Source: a virus. Taken from it: a DNA stretch of 64,000 nt. Made by a program: the position numbers and the translations under genes. This document shows, one piece after another, positions 22,119-30,715 of the stretch (its first letter is position 1; each line of letters begins with the position of its first letter). The stretch is from the IMG/VR virus record IMGVR_UViG_3300019124_000103, positions 1 through 64,000 of that record; one strand, written 5' to 3'. The notes under the pieces were generated by a model. It was not told the DNA's origin and made no database searches. It saw nothing but the letters and a program-made list of their open reading frames with translations.

Positions 22119-22435
22119 TGAAGAAGCTATCGCTGCGCCCGTACAACGGCAACCTGTTCGTCTGCCGGACGCAGGCGGACTACCTCCGCTCGCACGCCCG
22201 CGTGTTCCGTACCCCGGATGTCCTTACCTGCGCGACGGAAGGCCGTTTCGCGGGGGGCGAGGGGCACGACGGCATTTGGACCTACCTTGTGTGGGCAGAG
22301 AAGCCGCACACCTTAGCTCACGAGCTTTCGCATGTGGTGTTGCACCTCTTCGAGCGCTGCGGGATCGATCCGCGTGAGGCAGGCGGCGAACCCTTCTGCT
22401 ACATGCTCTCCCAGCTGATGCTGGAGGCCAACTAA
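22118..22435 (+). CDS. Small zincin-like protein (HELSH motif)
   Basis: This 105-residue protein has LAHELSHVVLHLFERCG, a complete HExxH zinc-protease motif. A downstream Glu in EAGGEPFCYML could be the third ligand. It lies between portal and scaffold, where many phages encode the capsid protease, but it is shorter than known prohead proteases. It could be a capsid maturation enzyme or an inactive structural relative. Confidence 0.6.
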   Translation: MKKLSLRPYNGNLFVCRTQADYLRSHARVFRTPDVLTCATEGRFAGGEGHDGIWTYLVWAEKPHTLAHELSHVVLHLFERCGIDPREAGGEPFCYMLSQLMLEAN

Positions 22436-22466
22436 CAAGCCGCTGGCGACCCGCCAGCATCCCCCG

Positions 22467-22493
22467 AAGCCCGCCACTGAGCGGGCTTTTTCA
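22467..22493 (+). terminator. Intrinsic terminator before scaffold
   Basis: AAGCCCGC (22467-22474) pairs with GCGGGCTT (22481-22488), followed by five T. A second stem, GCTGGCG/CGCCAGC, lies just before it (22442-22458). It may tune transcription between the packaging and capsid genes. Confidence 0.8.
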
Positions 22494-22509
22494 TTTCTGG
22501 AGTTAACGC

Positions 22510-23472
22510 ATGAGTGAAGTGCCGACCCCGGAGACTCAGAACCCGCAAGGGGAACCTGACGATTCGGGAAGCCTTGACGCAGCGGCAGCCGCTTTCGCGG
22601 CACGCGTGGAGCCTGAAGAGGCCCCCAAATCATCTAACGAGGAAGCCGATCCGGACCCCGAGTCCGCAGAGGAATCGACCGAGGAAGCCGACGAGGCCGA
22701 CCCTCAGGAAGAGGACGAAGCGGGTGAACTCGTGGAGGTGGAAATTGACGGCGTGAAGGTCAGCCTCCCACCTGACCAGGCCGACAAGCTTCAAAAAGGC
22801 TATCTCCGCCAGTCCGACTACTCGCGTCGCATGAACGAGGTGACGGAGAAGGAGAAAGCCTACACGCAGCGCATCGAGATCGCCGAAAAGCTGGTCGAGG
22901 GTGCCGAGAAGTACGCCAAGGCTCTTGCCGAGGTGAACAGCATCGACGCCGAGATCAAGCAATTCGAGTCGGTCAACTGGCAGCAGCTCGAAAGAGAAGA
23001 CCCCTCGCGGGCCTCTCTGATGGCTGTGAAGCTGATGCGCCTGCAACAAGCCCGACAGGACGCGGTGAACCAAGCTCAAAGCGTGGACCGCGAGATCGCA
23101 GAACACCGAATGAAGGACATCGACGCCAAGCGGGCCGAGATGGACAAGGTGTTGCGCAAGGAACTGAAGGGCTGGGGTGACGAACTGGGAGTGGAGATCA
23201 CGAAGTACGCCCTTGATACGGGCTGGACTCGTGAAGCTCTGTCGTCGCTCACCGATCCGCAAGTGGTGATCGCTTTGGACAAGGCCCGTCGTTTCGACGC
23301 TCTGCAAAAGAGCAAGGAAACCATCAAGGCCAAGGCCAAGGAAGCACCTCCTGTCGTGAAGCCTGGAGCTTCAAGGCCTTCGGTTGACAAGAAAACCGAG
23401 GCCATGAGCCGGCTTCGCAAATCTGGCTCTATGGACGACGCAGAAGCGGCGTTCCTCGCAAGGATGAATTGA
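22510..23472 (+). CDS. Scaffolding protein
   Basis: This 320-residue protein has a very acidic N-terminal third (residues 1-80), a long coiled coil in the middle (NEVTEKEKAYTQRIEIAEKL) and a basic C-terminal tail with KTEAMSRLRKSG. It lies directly before the major capsid gene. This is the typical make-up of capsid scaffolds, whose basic tail binds coat protein. Confidence 0.8.
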   Translation: MSEVPTPETQNPQGEPDDSGSLDAAAAAFAARVEPEEAPKSSNEEADPDPESAEESTEEADEADPQEEDEAGELVEVEIDGVKVSLPPDQADKLQKGYLRQSDYSRRMNEVTEKEKAYTQRIEIAEKLVEGAEKYAKALAEVNSIDAEIKQFESVNWQQLEREDPSRASLMAVKLMRLQQARQDAVNQAQSVDREIAEHRMKDIDAKRAEMDKVLRKELKGWGDELGVEITKYALDTGWTREALSSLTDPQVVIALDKARRFDALQKSKETIKAKAKEAPPVVKPGASRPSVDKKTEAMSRLRKSGSMDDAEAAFLARMN

Positions 23473-23473
23473 A

Positions 23474-24424
23474 ATGGCTGTTCCAACCAATACCCTGCAG
23501 ACTTACCAGTCTTCGTACAACGCCGAGGATGTCACCGACATCATCATGAACATCAGCCCGGTGGACACGCCGCTGCTGACGATGGCGAAGAAGGGCGAAG
23601 CTGAAGCCACCTACACCGAGTGGCCGATTGAATCGCTGGCTGCCGCTGACGGCACGAACGCGAACATCGAAGGCGACGACGCGACCACGGACGCTTCGAC
23701 GACCCCCAGCCGTGTGGGCAACTACACGCAGCTGGTGGATAAGGTGTTCCAAGTCTCCACGACTCAGGACGCGATCAAGAAGTACGGCGCCAAGAACGAA
23801 TTCGCCCGCCAGAAGGCCAAGAAGGGCAAAGAGCTGAAGCGCGACATGGAAACCATCATGTTGCGCAACCAGGCGCGTGTGGTGGGTGCCGCTGGTGTCG
23901 CTCAGTTGATGCGCGGTCTGCCGTCTTGGTACGCGACCAACGCCAACCGCGGCGCCGGTGGTGCGAACGGTTCGGCCTCCACGGCTGCGACCGATGGCAC
24001 TCAGCGCAACTTCACCGAAGCGCTGTTCCGCGCCACGCTGGTGACGGCGATCACCAACGCCAACGAGCTGCCCTCGGTGGTGATGGCTGGCCCCGCCAAC
24101 CGCGCCAACCTCTCGACCCAACTGTCCGGCAACTCGACTCGTTTCTACGAGTTGAAGGACGGCCAGCTGAATGCGTCGATCTCGGTGTATCGCTCCGACT
24201 ACGGCCCGCTGAAGTTCGTGATGAACCGCTTCCAGCGGGAGCGGGACATGCACTTCATCAACCCGGATTACTTGCAGATCCGGACGCTGGAGCCGATGCA
24301 GTACCAAGACCTGGCGAAGACCGGTCTGTCGCGCCGCGGCCAGATGTGGACCAACTTTACGTTGGCCGTGCTGAACGAGGGCGCCCACGCTGTTCTCGCT
24401 GACTTGAACACCGCTGTTCTGTAA
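23474..24424 (+). CDS. Major capsid protein (DUF5309-type)
   Basis: This 316-residue protein starts MAVPTNTLQTYQSSYNAEDV, and DIIMNISPVDTPLLTMAKKG is the hallmark start of the DUF5309 (SU10-type, HK97 fold) major head proteins. The ARQKAKKGKELKRDMETIML helix and DYLQIRTLEPMQYQDLAKTG near the end also fit. A strong terminator follows, as expected for the most abundant virion protein. Confidence 0.9.
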   Translation: MAVPTNTLQTYQSSYNAEDVTDIIMNISPVDTPLLTMAKKGEAEATYTEWPIESLAAADGTNANIEGDDATTDASTTPSRVGNYTQLVDKVFQVSTTQDAIKKYGAKNEFARQKAKKGKELKRDMETIMLRNQARVVGAAGVAQLMRGLPSWYATNANRGAGGANGSASTAATDGTQRNFTEALFRATLVTAITNANELPSVVMAGPANRANLSTQLSGNSTRFYELKDGQLNASISVYRSDYGPLKFVMNRFQRERDMHFINPDYLQIRTLEPMQYQDLAKTGLSRRGQMWTNFTLAVLNEGAHAVLADLNTAVL

Positions 24425-24442
24425 AGAGCGGGTGTTCCCAAC

Positions 24443-24475
24443 AAGGGGAGTCCTTCGGGGCTCCCCTTTTCTTTT
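24443..24475 (+). terminator. Strong intrinsic terminator after capsid gene
   Basis: AGGGGAG (24444-24450) pairs with CTCCCCT around a CCTTCGGGG loop, followed by TTTTCTTTT. It separates the capsid gene from the tail operon, presumably to be read through under Q control. Confidence 0.9.
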
Positions 24476-24485
24476 GGTGTGACGT

Positions 24486-24839
24486 ATGGCTGAACGCGAG
24501 TATCTGGGCGGCGTGACGAACACGACGCTTCACTTTGAAGACGACAAGATGATCGTCGAAGAGGTGGTGGACGCAGAGCCGATCCTCGACTTCGCCCATG
24601 CGGCGCGCAACCATCGCTTCTCTGCCGATGTGTGCGACGGGATGATGCGCCACGAGGCGGAAATCCCCTGGCCGGTCTTCATCGAGGAATGCCGTAAGCG
24701 CGGGCTTCCCCCGACCATCTTTGGGTCTGAGCTGGGCGATATGGTCATCGACTCCATCGTCAACGACCCGCAATACGCGAAGTTCCGCACCGCTCCGACT
24801 CAACGCGACGCCCGCGTGCGCATCAAGGGGGCTCGGTAA
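24486..24839 (+). CDS. Head-tail region protein
   Basis: Function unknown; 117 residues, acidic, with IVEEVVDAEPILDFAHAARN and MMRHEAEIPWPVFIEECRKR. It lies after the major capsid gene and overlaps the next start, and is probably a minor virion or completion protein. Confidence 0.6.
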   Translation: MAEREYLGGVTNTTLHFEDDKMIVEEVVDAEPILDFAHAARNHRFSADVCDGMMRHEAEIPWPVFIEECRKRGLPPTIFGSELGDMVIDSIVNDPQYAKFRTAPTQRDARVRIKGAR

Positions 24840-27016
24840 TGCAGCAGTACCGCAACAGCGTCCGTACGCTGTACGGGCGAGCCGTGCCCGGCGCGAGCAT
24901 CACGGTGCGGCGGTCAGATGGGTCGCTAGCGACGATCTACAACGACAACGGCATCACGCCTCGCGGTAACCCCTTCGCTGCTGGTCAGGACGGGGAATAC
25001 AGCTTCTACGCTGAGAACGGGCGCTATTCCATCACCGTAGTGGCGGCTGGTTATGCCACCGAGACGATTGCCGACGTTCTTCTGCACGACCCCAAAGACG
25101 TTCACGTCTTCGTCGAGGACTTCGGGGCCAAGGGTGACAACGTCACCGACTCGACAACGGCGATTCGCAACGCTTATGCGGCCTTGGTCGCCAAGGGTGG
25201 CGGGACGCTGCATTTCGGGATGGGGCGGTTTATCGTCACCGGTGAACTGAACTTCTATCGCGCCTCGTCCACGAAGATTCCGCTTGTGATCAAGGGGTCC
25301 GACCAACTGACCACGACCATTGTGGCGGGGTTCTATGGTGCGGGCTCGGCGGTGTTCAAGTTCCAGAACGGCACCACGACCCGATGCGCAGCCACCTCGG
25401 TCATGGATCTGGGGTTCGCGTGTCAATCGACCTCGGGCGGCATCAACCCAGTGTTTATCGATGGGTTCCTGGGTGAATCGAACCTCGACCGGGTGAAGTG
25501 CGGTTCATCGAACAACACTCACGTTCGCCTCTGGTCCACTCAAAACCTCCGCTCCACAGGGCTAAAGAGCTTCTACGGCGGTCGTCACTTCAACTACAAG
25601 TCAACCGCTGGTCTCCTGTTCGACGTGGAGACGACGGGCAAGACCATCACCTGCACGAACGGAACGCCGTTCAGCGCTTCGGACGTGGGGAAGTACTTCT
25701 TCATCTTCCCGAGCGATCCGACCCGGCGAATCCGCTACACGATCAGCTCGTATGTCAGCCCGACGCAGGTTGTCTACTCCAACGCAACGGGCCTGACGCA
25801 AACCGGCGCCTTCGGTCATTTCGAGCCTGCACGTGCGGCGATGACCAGCGGGTCGAACGTCCTGACGGCTAATAGCAATTGCTTCACCAGCGACATGGTG
25901 GGGCTGGTGGTCTACGTTCGGCGGGCTCGGGCCGGGTCGTTCGGTGATGGGCTGTTGCGTGGGCAGATCACGTCGTACCTGGCGCCCAACCAAGTAACGC
26001 TGGATCAGAGCTGCAGCAACACGATCACCGACGAGTTTTTCGCGGTGGCGACGCTCGACATGGGCCAGGTGCCCGGGACAGCAGCATCGTCGGACGTGAA
26101 GATCGACAAGTTGCACATCGAGCATTACGACGGTGTGGCGCTGATCTGCCAGAACACCAACAGCTACAACATCGCGGGGAAGCTGCACGGCGAAACCCGG
26201 TCCAGCGACCACGCGAAGTCGATGTCGGCGATGTGGCTGGACGACGTAGGCGGCGATTTCGAGATCGACCTCGATTCATCCTGCACGATGGCCGATAGCC
26301 GGATCTACGCGTCGAACTTCAACGACTGCGTTCGGCTCCACAACGTCGATACCCGCGGCGTGATCCACGGCGAGGTGATCCGCACCGAGCGCTTCACCGA
26401 TCCGGGCGGATATCTGGTGGTCGAGAACGTCAACAGCACGATCGATTTCCCGTCGCCTGAATCGATGTTCATCGACGGAAACGCGGTGGTCGATCCCACC
26501 GACCCCCGTCTGGTGATGACCGGCTTCTGGAACATGCTCGGCGACTCCCAAAAGGGGCGCGTGTATGTGGGCCGAAGCTATTTCATGCCGGATGGGACGT
26601 TCGTTCCTGCCCAGCGATTGGGGGACTCGGCTTTCACCGGCACGATTGCGTGGGACGGGACAGCGCCGAGTAATCCCACTTCTCTGCGGTACCGCTGGGA
26701 GCGTGTCGGGTCGTTGGTCCGTGCGGATTTCCGCCTGGAGTACGGCACGCCAGGGGCGACCAACACGGTCGTGACGCTGACGCTTCCCACGAGCATGCCG
26801 GCGCCGGTGTTCATGTCGGGGACGGGAACAAATGAGCTGGTCGCCGTGCCGATCACGGGCCACATCGCCACCGCTCCTTCGGGTGCGGTGCCGGCGTTGG
26901 TGAAGGCCTATGTGGTTCGGAGCGGGTCAGACACCCAGCTGAAGGTGACGCTCAACAGCGGCAGCGTCAGTGCCGGTTATGCGGCTTTCTCTGTCACGTA
27001 TTGGGCGGCAGCATGA
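24839..27016 (+). CDS. Tail spike protein with beta-helix (1)
   Basis: This 725-residue protein begins with a carboxypeptidase-regulatory-like fold (TLYGRAVPGASITVRRSDGS, then GEYSFYAENGRYSITVVAAG). Next is DFGAKGDNVTDSTTAIRNAY, the signature of a pectate-lyase-type right-handed beta-helix. The C-terminal 120 residues look like a separate beta domain. It is probably a receptor-binding or polysaccharide-degrading spike. Confidence 0.8.
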   Translation: MQQYRNSVRTLYGRAVPGASITVRRSDGSLATIYNDNGITPRGNPFAAGQDGEYSFYAENGRYSITVVAAGYATETIADVLLHDPKDVHVFVEDFGAKGDNVTDSTTAIRNAYAALVAKGGGTLHFGMGRFIVTGELNFYRASSTKIPLVIKGSDQLTTTIVAGFYGAGSAVFKFQNGTTTRCAATSVMDLGFACQSTSGGINPVFIDGFLGESNLDRVKCGSSNNTHVRLWSTQNLRSTGLKSFYGGRHFNYKSTAGLLFDVETTGKTITCTNGTPFSASDVGKYFFIFPSDPTRRIRYTISSYVSPTQVVYSNATGLTQTGAFGHFEPARAAMTSGSNVLTANSNCFTSDMVGLVVYVRRARAGSFGDGLLRGQITSYLAPNQVTLDQSCSNTITDEFFAVATLDMGQVPGTAASSDVKIDKLHIEHYDGVALICQNTNSYNIAGKLHGETRSSDHAKSMSAMWLDDVGGDFEIDLDSSCTMADSRIYASNFNDCVRLHNVDTRGVIHGEVIRTERFTDPGGYLVVENVNSTIDFPSPESMFIDGNAVVDPTDPRLVMTGFWNMLGDSQKGRVYVGRSYFMPDGTFVPAQRLGDSAFTGTIAWDGTAPSNPTSLRYRWERVGSLVRADFRLEYGTPGATNTVVTLTLPTSMPAPVFMSGTGTNELVAVPITGHIATAPSGAVPALVKAYVVRSGSDTQLKVTLNSGSVSAGYAAFSVTYWAAA

Positions 27017-27690
27017 CGGTCCTACTGAGTTCCGCGGATGTCCCGCCGCGAATCACCAGCTTCTCGGGGCTGCTGGAGGCGCTGACCCGCCTGATCGACG
27101 GTGAAGACACGTCGGTCTCCGATGTGTCGGTCAACACGCTCAAGCAGATCGTCAACATGGGCGAACGCCGGATCTACCGGGAAGTTCGCTCACGCCACAA
27201 CGAAAAAGCGTTCTCCGGCATCACGGTCGTGGACAACGAAGCCCCGATTCCCCCGGATTGGGAGGCTGCATCCATCGTGCATTTCGGGGGTAAGGCGCTC
27301 GCCCCGGTCGCTGAAGAGTGGCTTCGGGAGTACCTGGAGCGCGGGGCGACGGGGCCTGCCGTTTACTTCGCTGAAGCGGGGTCCAGCCTGATCTTTGCGC
27401 CCTCGGTCAGTGACGACACCGAGGTGAAGGGGCGCTATTACTGCCGGCTCCCCGACCTGACGACGGAGAACTTCTCCAGCAATCAGCTCTTTGCCGCGGA
27501 AAGCGACCTCTTCATCTACGCAGCCCTTGCGGAGAGCGGCCCGTACTTCGGCGCCGATCACATGCAGAAGATTCCCTTCTGGGAGCAGAAGTACCAGGCG
27601 GTCCGGGACCGCATCAACACGAACAAACAGCGCGCCGCGTACTCCGCTGGTCGGATGCAAGTGCGCCCGTCTACCAACTTGATGGGGTAA
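27013..27690 (+). CDS. Head-tail adaptor (P22 gp4-like)
   Basis: This 225-residue protein starts MTVLLSSADVPPRITSFSGL and has NMGERRIYREVRSRHNEKAF, the four-helix start of phage adaptors that dock on the portal. The later FIYAALAESGPYFGADH and FWEQKYQAVRDRIN are also typical of this group. The ATG at 27013 overlaps the spike stop codon. Confidence 0.75.
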   Translation: MTVLLSSADVPPRITSFSGLLEALTRLIDGEDTSVSDVSVNTLKQIVNMGERRIYREVRSRHNEKAFSGITVVDNEAPIPPDWEAASIVHFGGKALAPVAEEWLREYLERGATGPAVYFAEAGSSLIFAPSVSDDTEVKGRYYCRLPDLTTENFSSNQLFAAESDLFIYAALAESGPYFGADHMQKIPFWEQKYQAVRDRINTNKQRAAYSAGRMQVRPSTNLMG

Positions 27691-27693
27691 TCA

Positions 27694-28233
27694 ATGCCAA
27701 CCGTAGCAGCAGGAAGCACGGCAAGCCATACGTTTACAGCGCCGGCCACCGTGGTGATCACGTTTGACCCTAACGAAGAGGCGGTGGTGGCGGTATCTCG
27801 TGGGGGGCGCCCTCTGTTCGGTCAGCGGATGGCAACAAGTCGATCAGTCGGGCCGTTCCAGACGGGCGACGTGTTGACCTTGACGGCTTCGCGCGGCGCT
27901 GTGGATTACGAAGTGTTTCCGTATGTGGCGCCGGCGGCCGGTACGGTTGTTTCGGCGCCGCGGACCATCACCGGCGCCGGCCCCGCGGGCGAGGTGATCA
28001 ATGTGGCGTCTGTGAGCGGGGTCATGACCCTATCACGAGGGGCTGTAGATAACACCGTCACTCAAGCGCAGCTGGAGGTGGTGGACGCTGCAACGTCCGT
28101 GCCCTTCGGCTTTCTGGGCTATCCGGGGCCGTCCGTTCGTCGCTTTCAAAAGCCGGCAGGCGTGGTTTCGGCCCGCATCAACGTTACGTCGTTCTCTGGT
28201 ACGGGTTCGATGCTGGTGAATCTGGAGGGTTGA
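27694..28233 (+). CDS. Virion structural protein, beta-rich
   Basis: Function unknown; 179 residues of short beta strands with many Thr, Val and Gly residues (TVVITFDPNEEAVVAVSRGG). No catalytic motif is visible. Its place between adaptor and a spike suggests a tail component. Confidence 0.6.
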   Translation: MPTVAAGSTASHTFTAPATVVITFDPNEEAVVAVSRGGRPLFGQRMATSRSVGPFQTGDVLTLTASRGAVDYEVFPYVAPAAGTVVSAPRTITGAGPAGEVINVASVSGVMTLSRGAVDNTVTQAQLEVVDAATSVPFGFLGYPGPSVRRFQKPAGVVSARINVTSFSGTGSMLVNLEG

Positions 28234-28234
28234 C

Positions 28235-30055
28235 ATGCCATTCAAGGACTACTACATCGGCCCGACCGGCTCAAACAGCAACAACGGGCAGAGCTATGCG
28301 AACCGGGTGCAGACCTGGCCGAAGATGAACCAATTGATCGCTTCGGAGAACCCTCCTGGCATCAACGACACGGTGCGCATCTTCGTGGATGCGTTCGATT
28401 TCTCGTCTAACGGCGCGTTCGGCTACTTCGGCAACTTCACGAACAACAACGTTGCGGCCAACGCGACGATCAGTGTGCAGTGCGCCAACGGCATCCTGAT
28501 TACCGCATACGACCCCACCGCGAACTGGCATTTCAGCGATATCCGCACGCTGACAAACACGGCCGACTTCACGGACCTGGGCGGCGGAATCTGGCGCACG
28601 AGCACCACGTTCGTGACCGCGGGCCTGTCGAACAAAGCAGTGCGCGTGTGGCGGTGCGCGACTTCGTTGACCGACAAGCGGTTGGCTGTGCTCGACCCGG
28701 ACAACGAGTTGTTCGAGGCGGCCAGCTACGCCACGCTGGGCGACAACGAATCGCACGCCTGGACGCAGGTAGACAGCGGCAACACCTGGGGCACGAGCGA
28801 CACGACGCCCACGTCGTTTGCTGCCATGCGCACGCTGTACCTCTACAGCCCGAAGGGGAACCCGGCGACGGTGTGGGGCGGCATCGCTGTGTTGACGCAA
28901 GAGGGCTTCCACAACTTCATGCGCATTCAGGGCCTGGACAACTGGACGCTGGACGACAGCATCAAGTGCTTGGGTGGCGGGCAGTACGCCTTCCGCTTGA
29001 ACGGCGGCAGCAACTGGCGGTTCGAGCCGCAGATTCTGGCGACCTCGCCATACCGGCCTGCAGTCGCGGTCAACGAGGGTCCGCTCAACACGACCGCCGA
29101 ACTGCAGAACTGCACGCTGGCGCCCCGCATCGATGCCCTGATCAAGGATCGGCCGTTCTACCCGTTCGAGAGCGGGCACCACAACGGCGGGTTCAACGAC
29201 CTCGTGCAGTTCGGCACCAACGCATGCGTGCGCAACATCCGCTTCGCGGCCAAGAGCACCTCCGGCTTGCAATCCCACATCCGTGGCGCCAACCACTCGG
29301 CGATTGCCCGCGGCGTCGGCGGCTCGGGGTATATCCACGGGCTGACCATCGAACCTGAGTTCCTGTTCGACGGCTCGGGGCAGCAGTATTCCCGCGCGTT
29401 CGCGTTCAACGGCACGGGTACCAGCCTGACCGGCCTGGATATCGGCGGCCGGGTCTACAACATGCGCGCGCCCGACCAAATCCATGGCTCCGGGTTCGTG
29501 CGCAACTACAAGTCGTTCAACCGCCTGCCGATGATCCCGGCCGCCCGCAATGCGGCCAACAACAGCGGCTTGGTGACGAGCTACACCAGCCGCTTCGGCG
29601 GACAGACGCGCAACTACGGCAACGCGCTCGCGGACGGCAAGTGGTGGGACGCCCAGTGCCTGGCGATCTACAACAGCGGCGCGAACGTGCGGTTTGGGCA
29701 CTTGTCCGTGGTCGATTGCGAGTTCGACGCCCCGATGGGGCCGGCTGTCGCGGTCACGACGGACGCGACCCCTGCGGCCAGCCAATCGGTGACGGTGGCG
29801 AACTGCCTATTCCGCCGTGGATCGTCGCCGGGCGAGGTGGGCGTGGCGGTGCAGATCGACACGCGCAACAGCTGCGCGAACGCGGTACGGTTGATCAACA
29901 ACACCGAGATCGGCGGCATGCAGAACGCGACGTTCAACGGCGCCGACCGTGTGAAGGTGTCGGTAGACGGTCTGGTCTGCGCAGTTAATACCGGCTGGAA
30001 GTCCTACGCCACCGATGCGGAGTACCGCGCCGCGCTTAGCGCACAGATTTCCTAG
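28235..30055 (+). CDS. Tail spike protein with beta-helix (2)
   Basis: This 606-residue protein starts KDYYIGPTGSNSNNGQSYAN, the usual opening of a right-handed beta-helix (DUF1565/pectate-lyase-like), and continues with Asn- and Gly-rich coils (LNGGSNWRFEPQILATS). No Asp/Glu active site can be assigned by eye. Its 3' end overlaps the oppositely oriented PEP-CTERM gene by 20 bases. Confidence 0.75.
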   Translation: MPFKDYYIGPTGSNSNNGQSYANRVQTWPKMNQLIASENPPGINDTVRIFVDAFDFSSNGAFGYFGNFTNNNVAANATISVQCANGILITAYDPTANWHFSDIRTLTNTADFTDLGGGIWRTSTTFVTAGLSNKAVRVWRCATSLTDKRLAVLDPDNELFEAASYATLGDNESHAWTQVDSGNTWGTSDTTPTSFAAMRTLYLYSPKGNPATVWGGIAVLTQEGFHNFMRIQGLDNWTLDDSIKCLGGGQYAFRLNGGSNWRFEPQILATSPYRPAVAVNEGPLNTTAELQNCTLAPRIDALIKDRPFYPFESGHHNGGFNDLVQFGTNACVRNIRFAAKSTSGLQSHIRGANHSAIARGVGGSGYIHGLTIEPEFLFDGSGQQYSRAFAFNGTGTSLTGLDIGGRVYNMRAPDQIHGSGFVRNYKSFNRLPMIPAARNAANNSGLVTSYTSRFGGQTRNYGNALADGKWWDAQCLAIYNSGANVRFGHLSVVDCEFDAPMGPAVAVTTDATPAASQSVTVANCLFRRGSSPGEVGVAVQIDTRNSCANAVRLINNTEIGGMQNATFNGADRVKVSVDGLVCAVNTGWKSYATDAEYRAALSAQIS

Positions 30056-30626
30056 ACTGAAGGAAGCCCAACGCCCCAAGCCCGAGCGCCATCAGGAGGT
30101 AGGTGGACGGCTCTGGCACTTCGGTTACTCGGAAGGTGTATGTCTCGCCGTGCAGGAGACGGTCAAAACGCACCGTGAAGGTATGCCCCCCGTTTCGCAG
30201 TGGAGCACCCCAGACCCCGGGGGTGCGCCAGTTCCCATCTTTGACAACTCCGGCCTGGAAGCTGTCTAGGGCCATCTCCAAGTAGCCGATTGCTGGCGGC
30301 GTGAACTTGAAGACGAACGAGAGGATCGGCCGGCCGCCGCCCCAGACGTTGCCGCGCTGGTCTTCTCGGGTTGTCTCCGTCCAGCTGATGCTGACCTTGT
30401 CGTCAAAGGCGTCGATTTTGAAGCCCCAGATCTGGGGCGCCCCGATGGCCGCGGTCCCGCCGAACTCCACGCCAGAGCCGACGACGGCGGGTGCGCCACA
30501 GCAGTCCGCCCAAGTCACCCCCGGGCTCCATTCCAGGGGCAGTGTGACGGACATTTCTTGCCCGTCCAGGGTGTAAGCCTGCGCAGCAGGAAGCAAGGCC
30601 AACAGGGCCAGCGGTAGCAGTTTCAT
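30036..30626 (-). CDS. PEP-CTERM exosortase-sorted protein in virion operon
   Basis: This 196-residue protein has a signal peptide (MKLLPLALLALLPAAQA) and a secreted beta-rich body. It ends in VPEPSTYLLMALGLGALGF and a basic SRKSVR, the PEP-CTERM signal that exosortases recognise. GGAGGACAACCC before ATG 30626 is a strong ribosome-binding site. It lies alone on the minus strand between late genes, so it is probably expressed in the lysogen and altered by host exosortase at the cell envelope. A role in surface change or exclusion is inference. Confidence 0.85.
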   Translation of the reverse strand: MKLLPLALLALLPAAQAYTLDGQEMSVTLPLEWSPGVTWADCCGAPAVVGSGVEFGGTAAIGAPQIWGFKIDAFDDKVSISWTETTREDQRGNVWGGGRPILSFVFKFTPPAIGYLEMALDSFQAGVVKDGNWRTPGVWGAPLRNGGHTFTVRFDRLLHGETYTFRVTEVPEPSTYLLMALGLGALGFLQSRKSVR

Positions 30627-30715
30627 GGGTTGTCCTCCGTGAGTGCGGAGGTTAGCCATCAACCGGTGTGCCATCCCCCCAAGTGTTAGGGATTGGCCCC
30701 CTATCTAGGTGCATC

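Noticed and set aside
23429-24523. A 364-residue open frame on the minus strand
   Set aside because: Antisense to the major capsid gene; low complexity and no start signal.
28271-29785. A 504-residue open frame on the minus strand
   Set aside because: It lies entirely antisense to the beta-helix spike gene, is Arg/Ala/Val-rich in the way of GC-rich shadow frames, and has no ribosome-binding site or family pattern.
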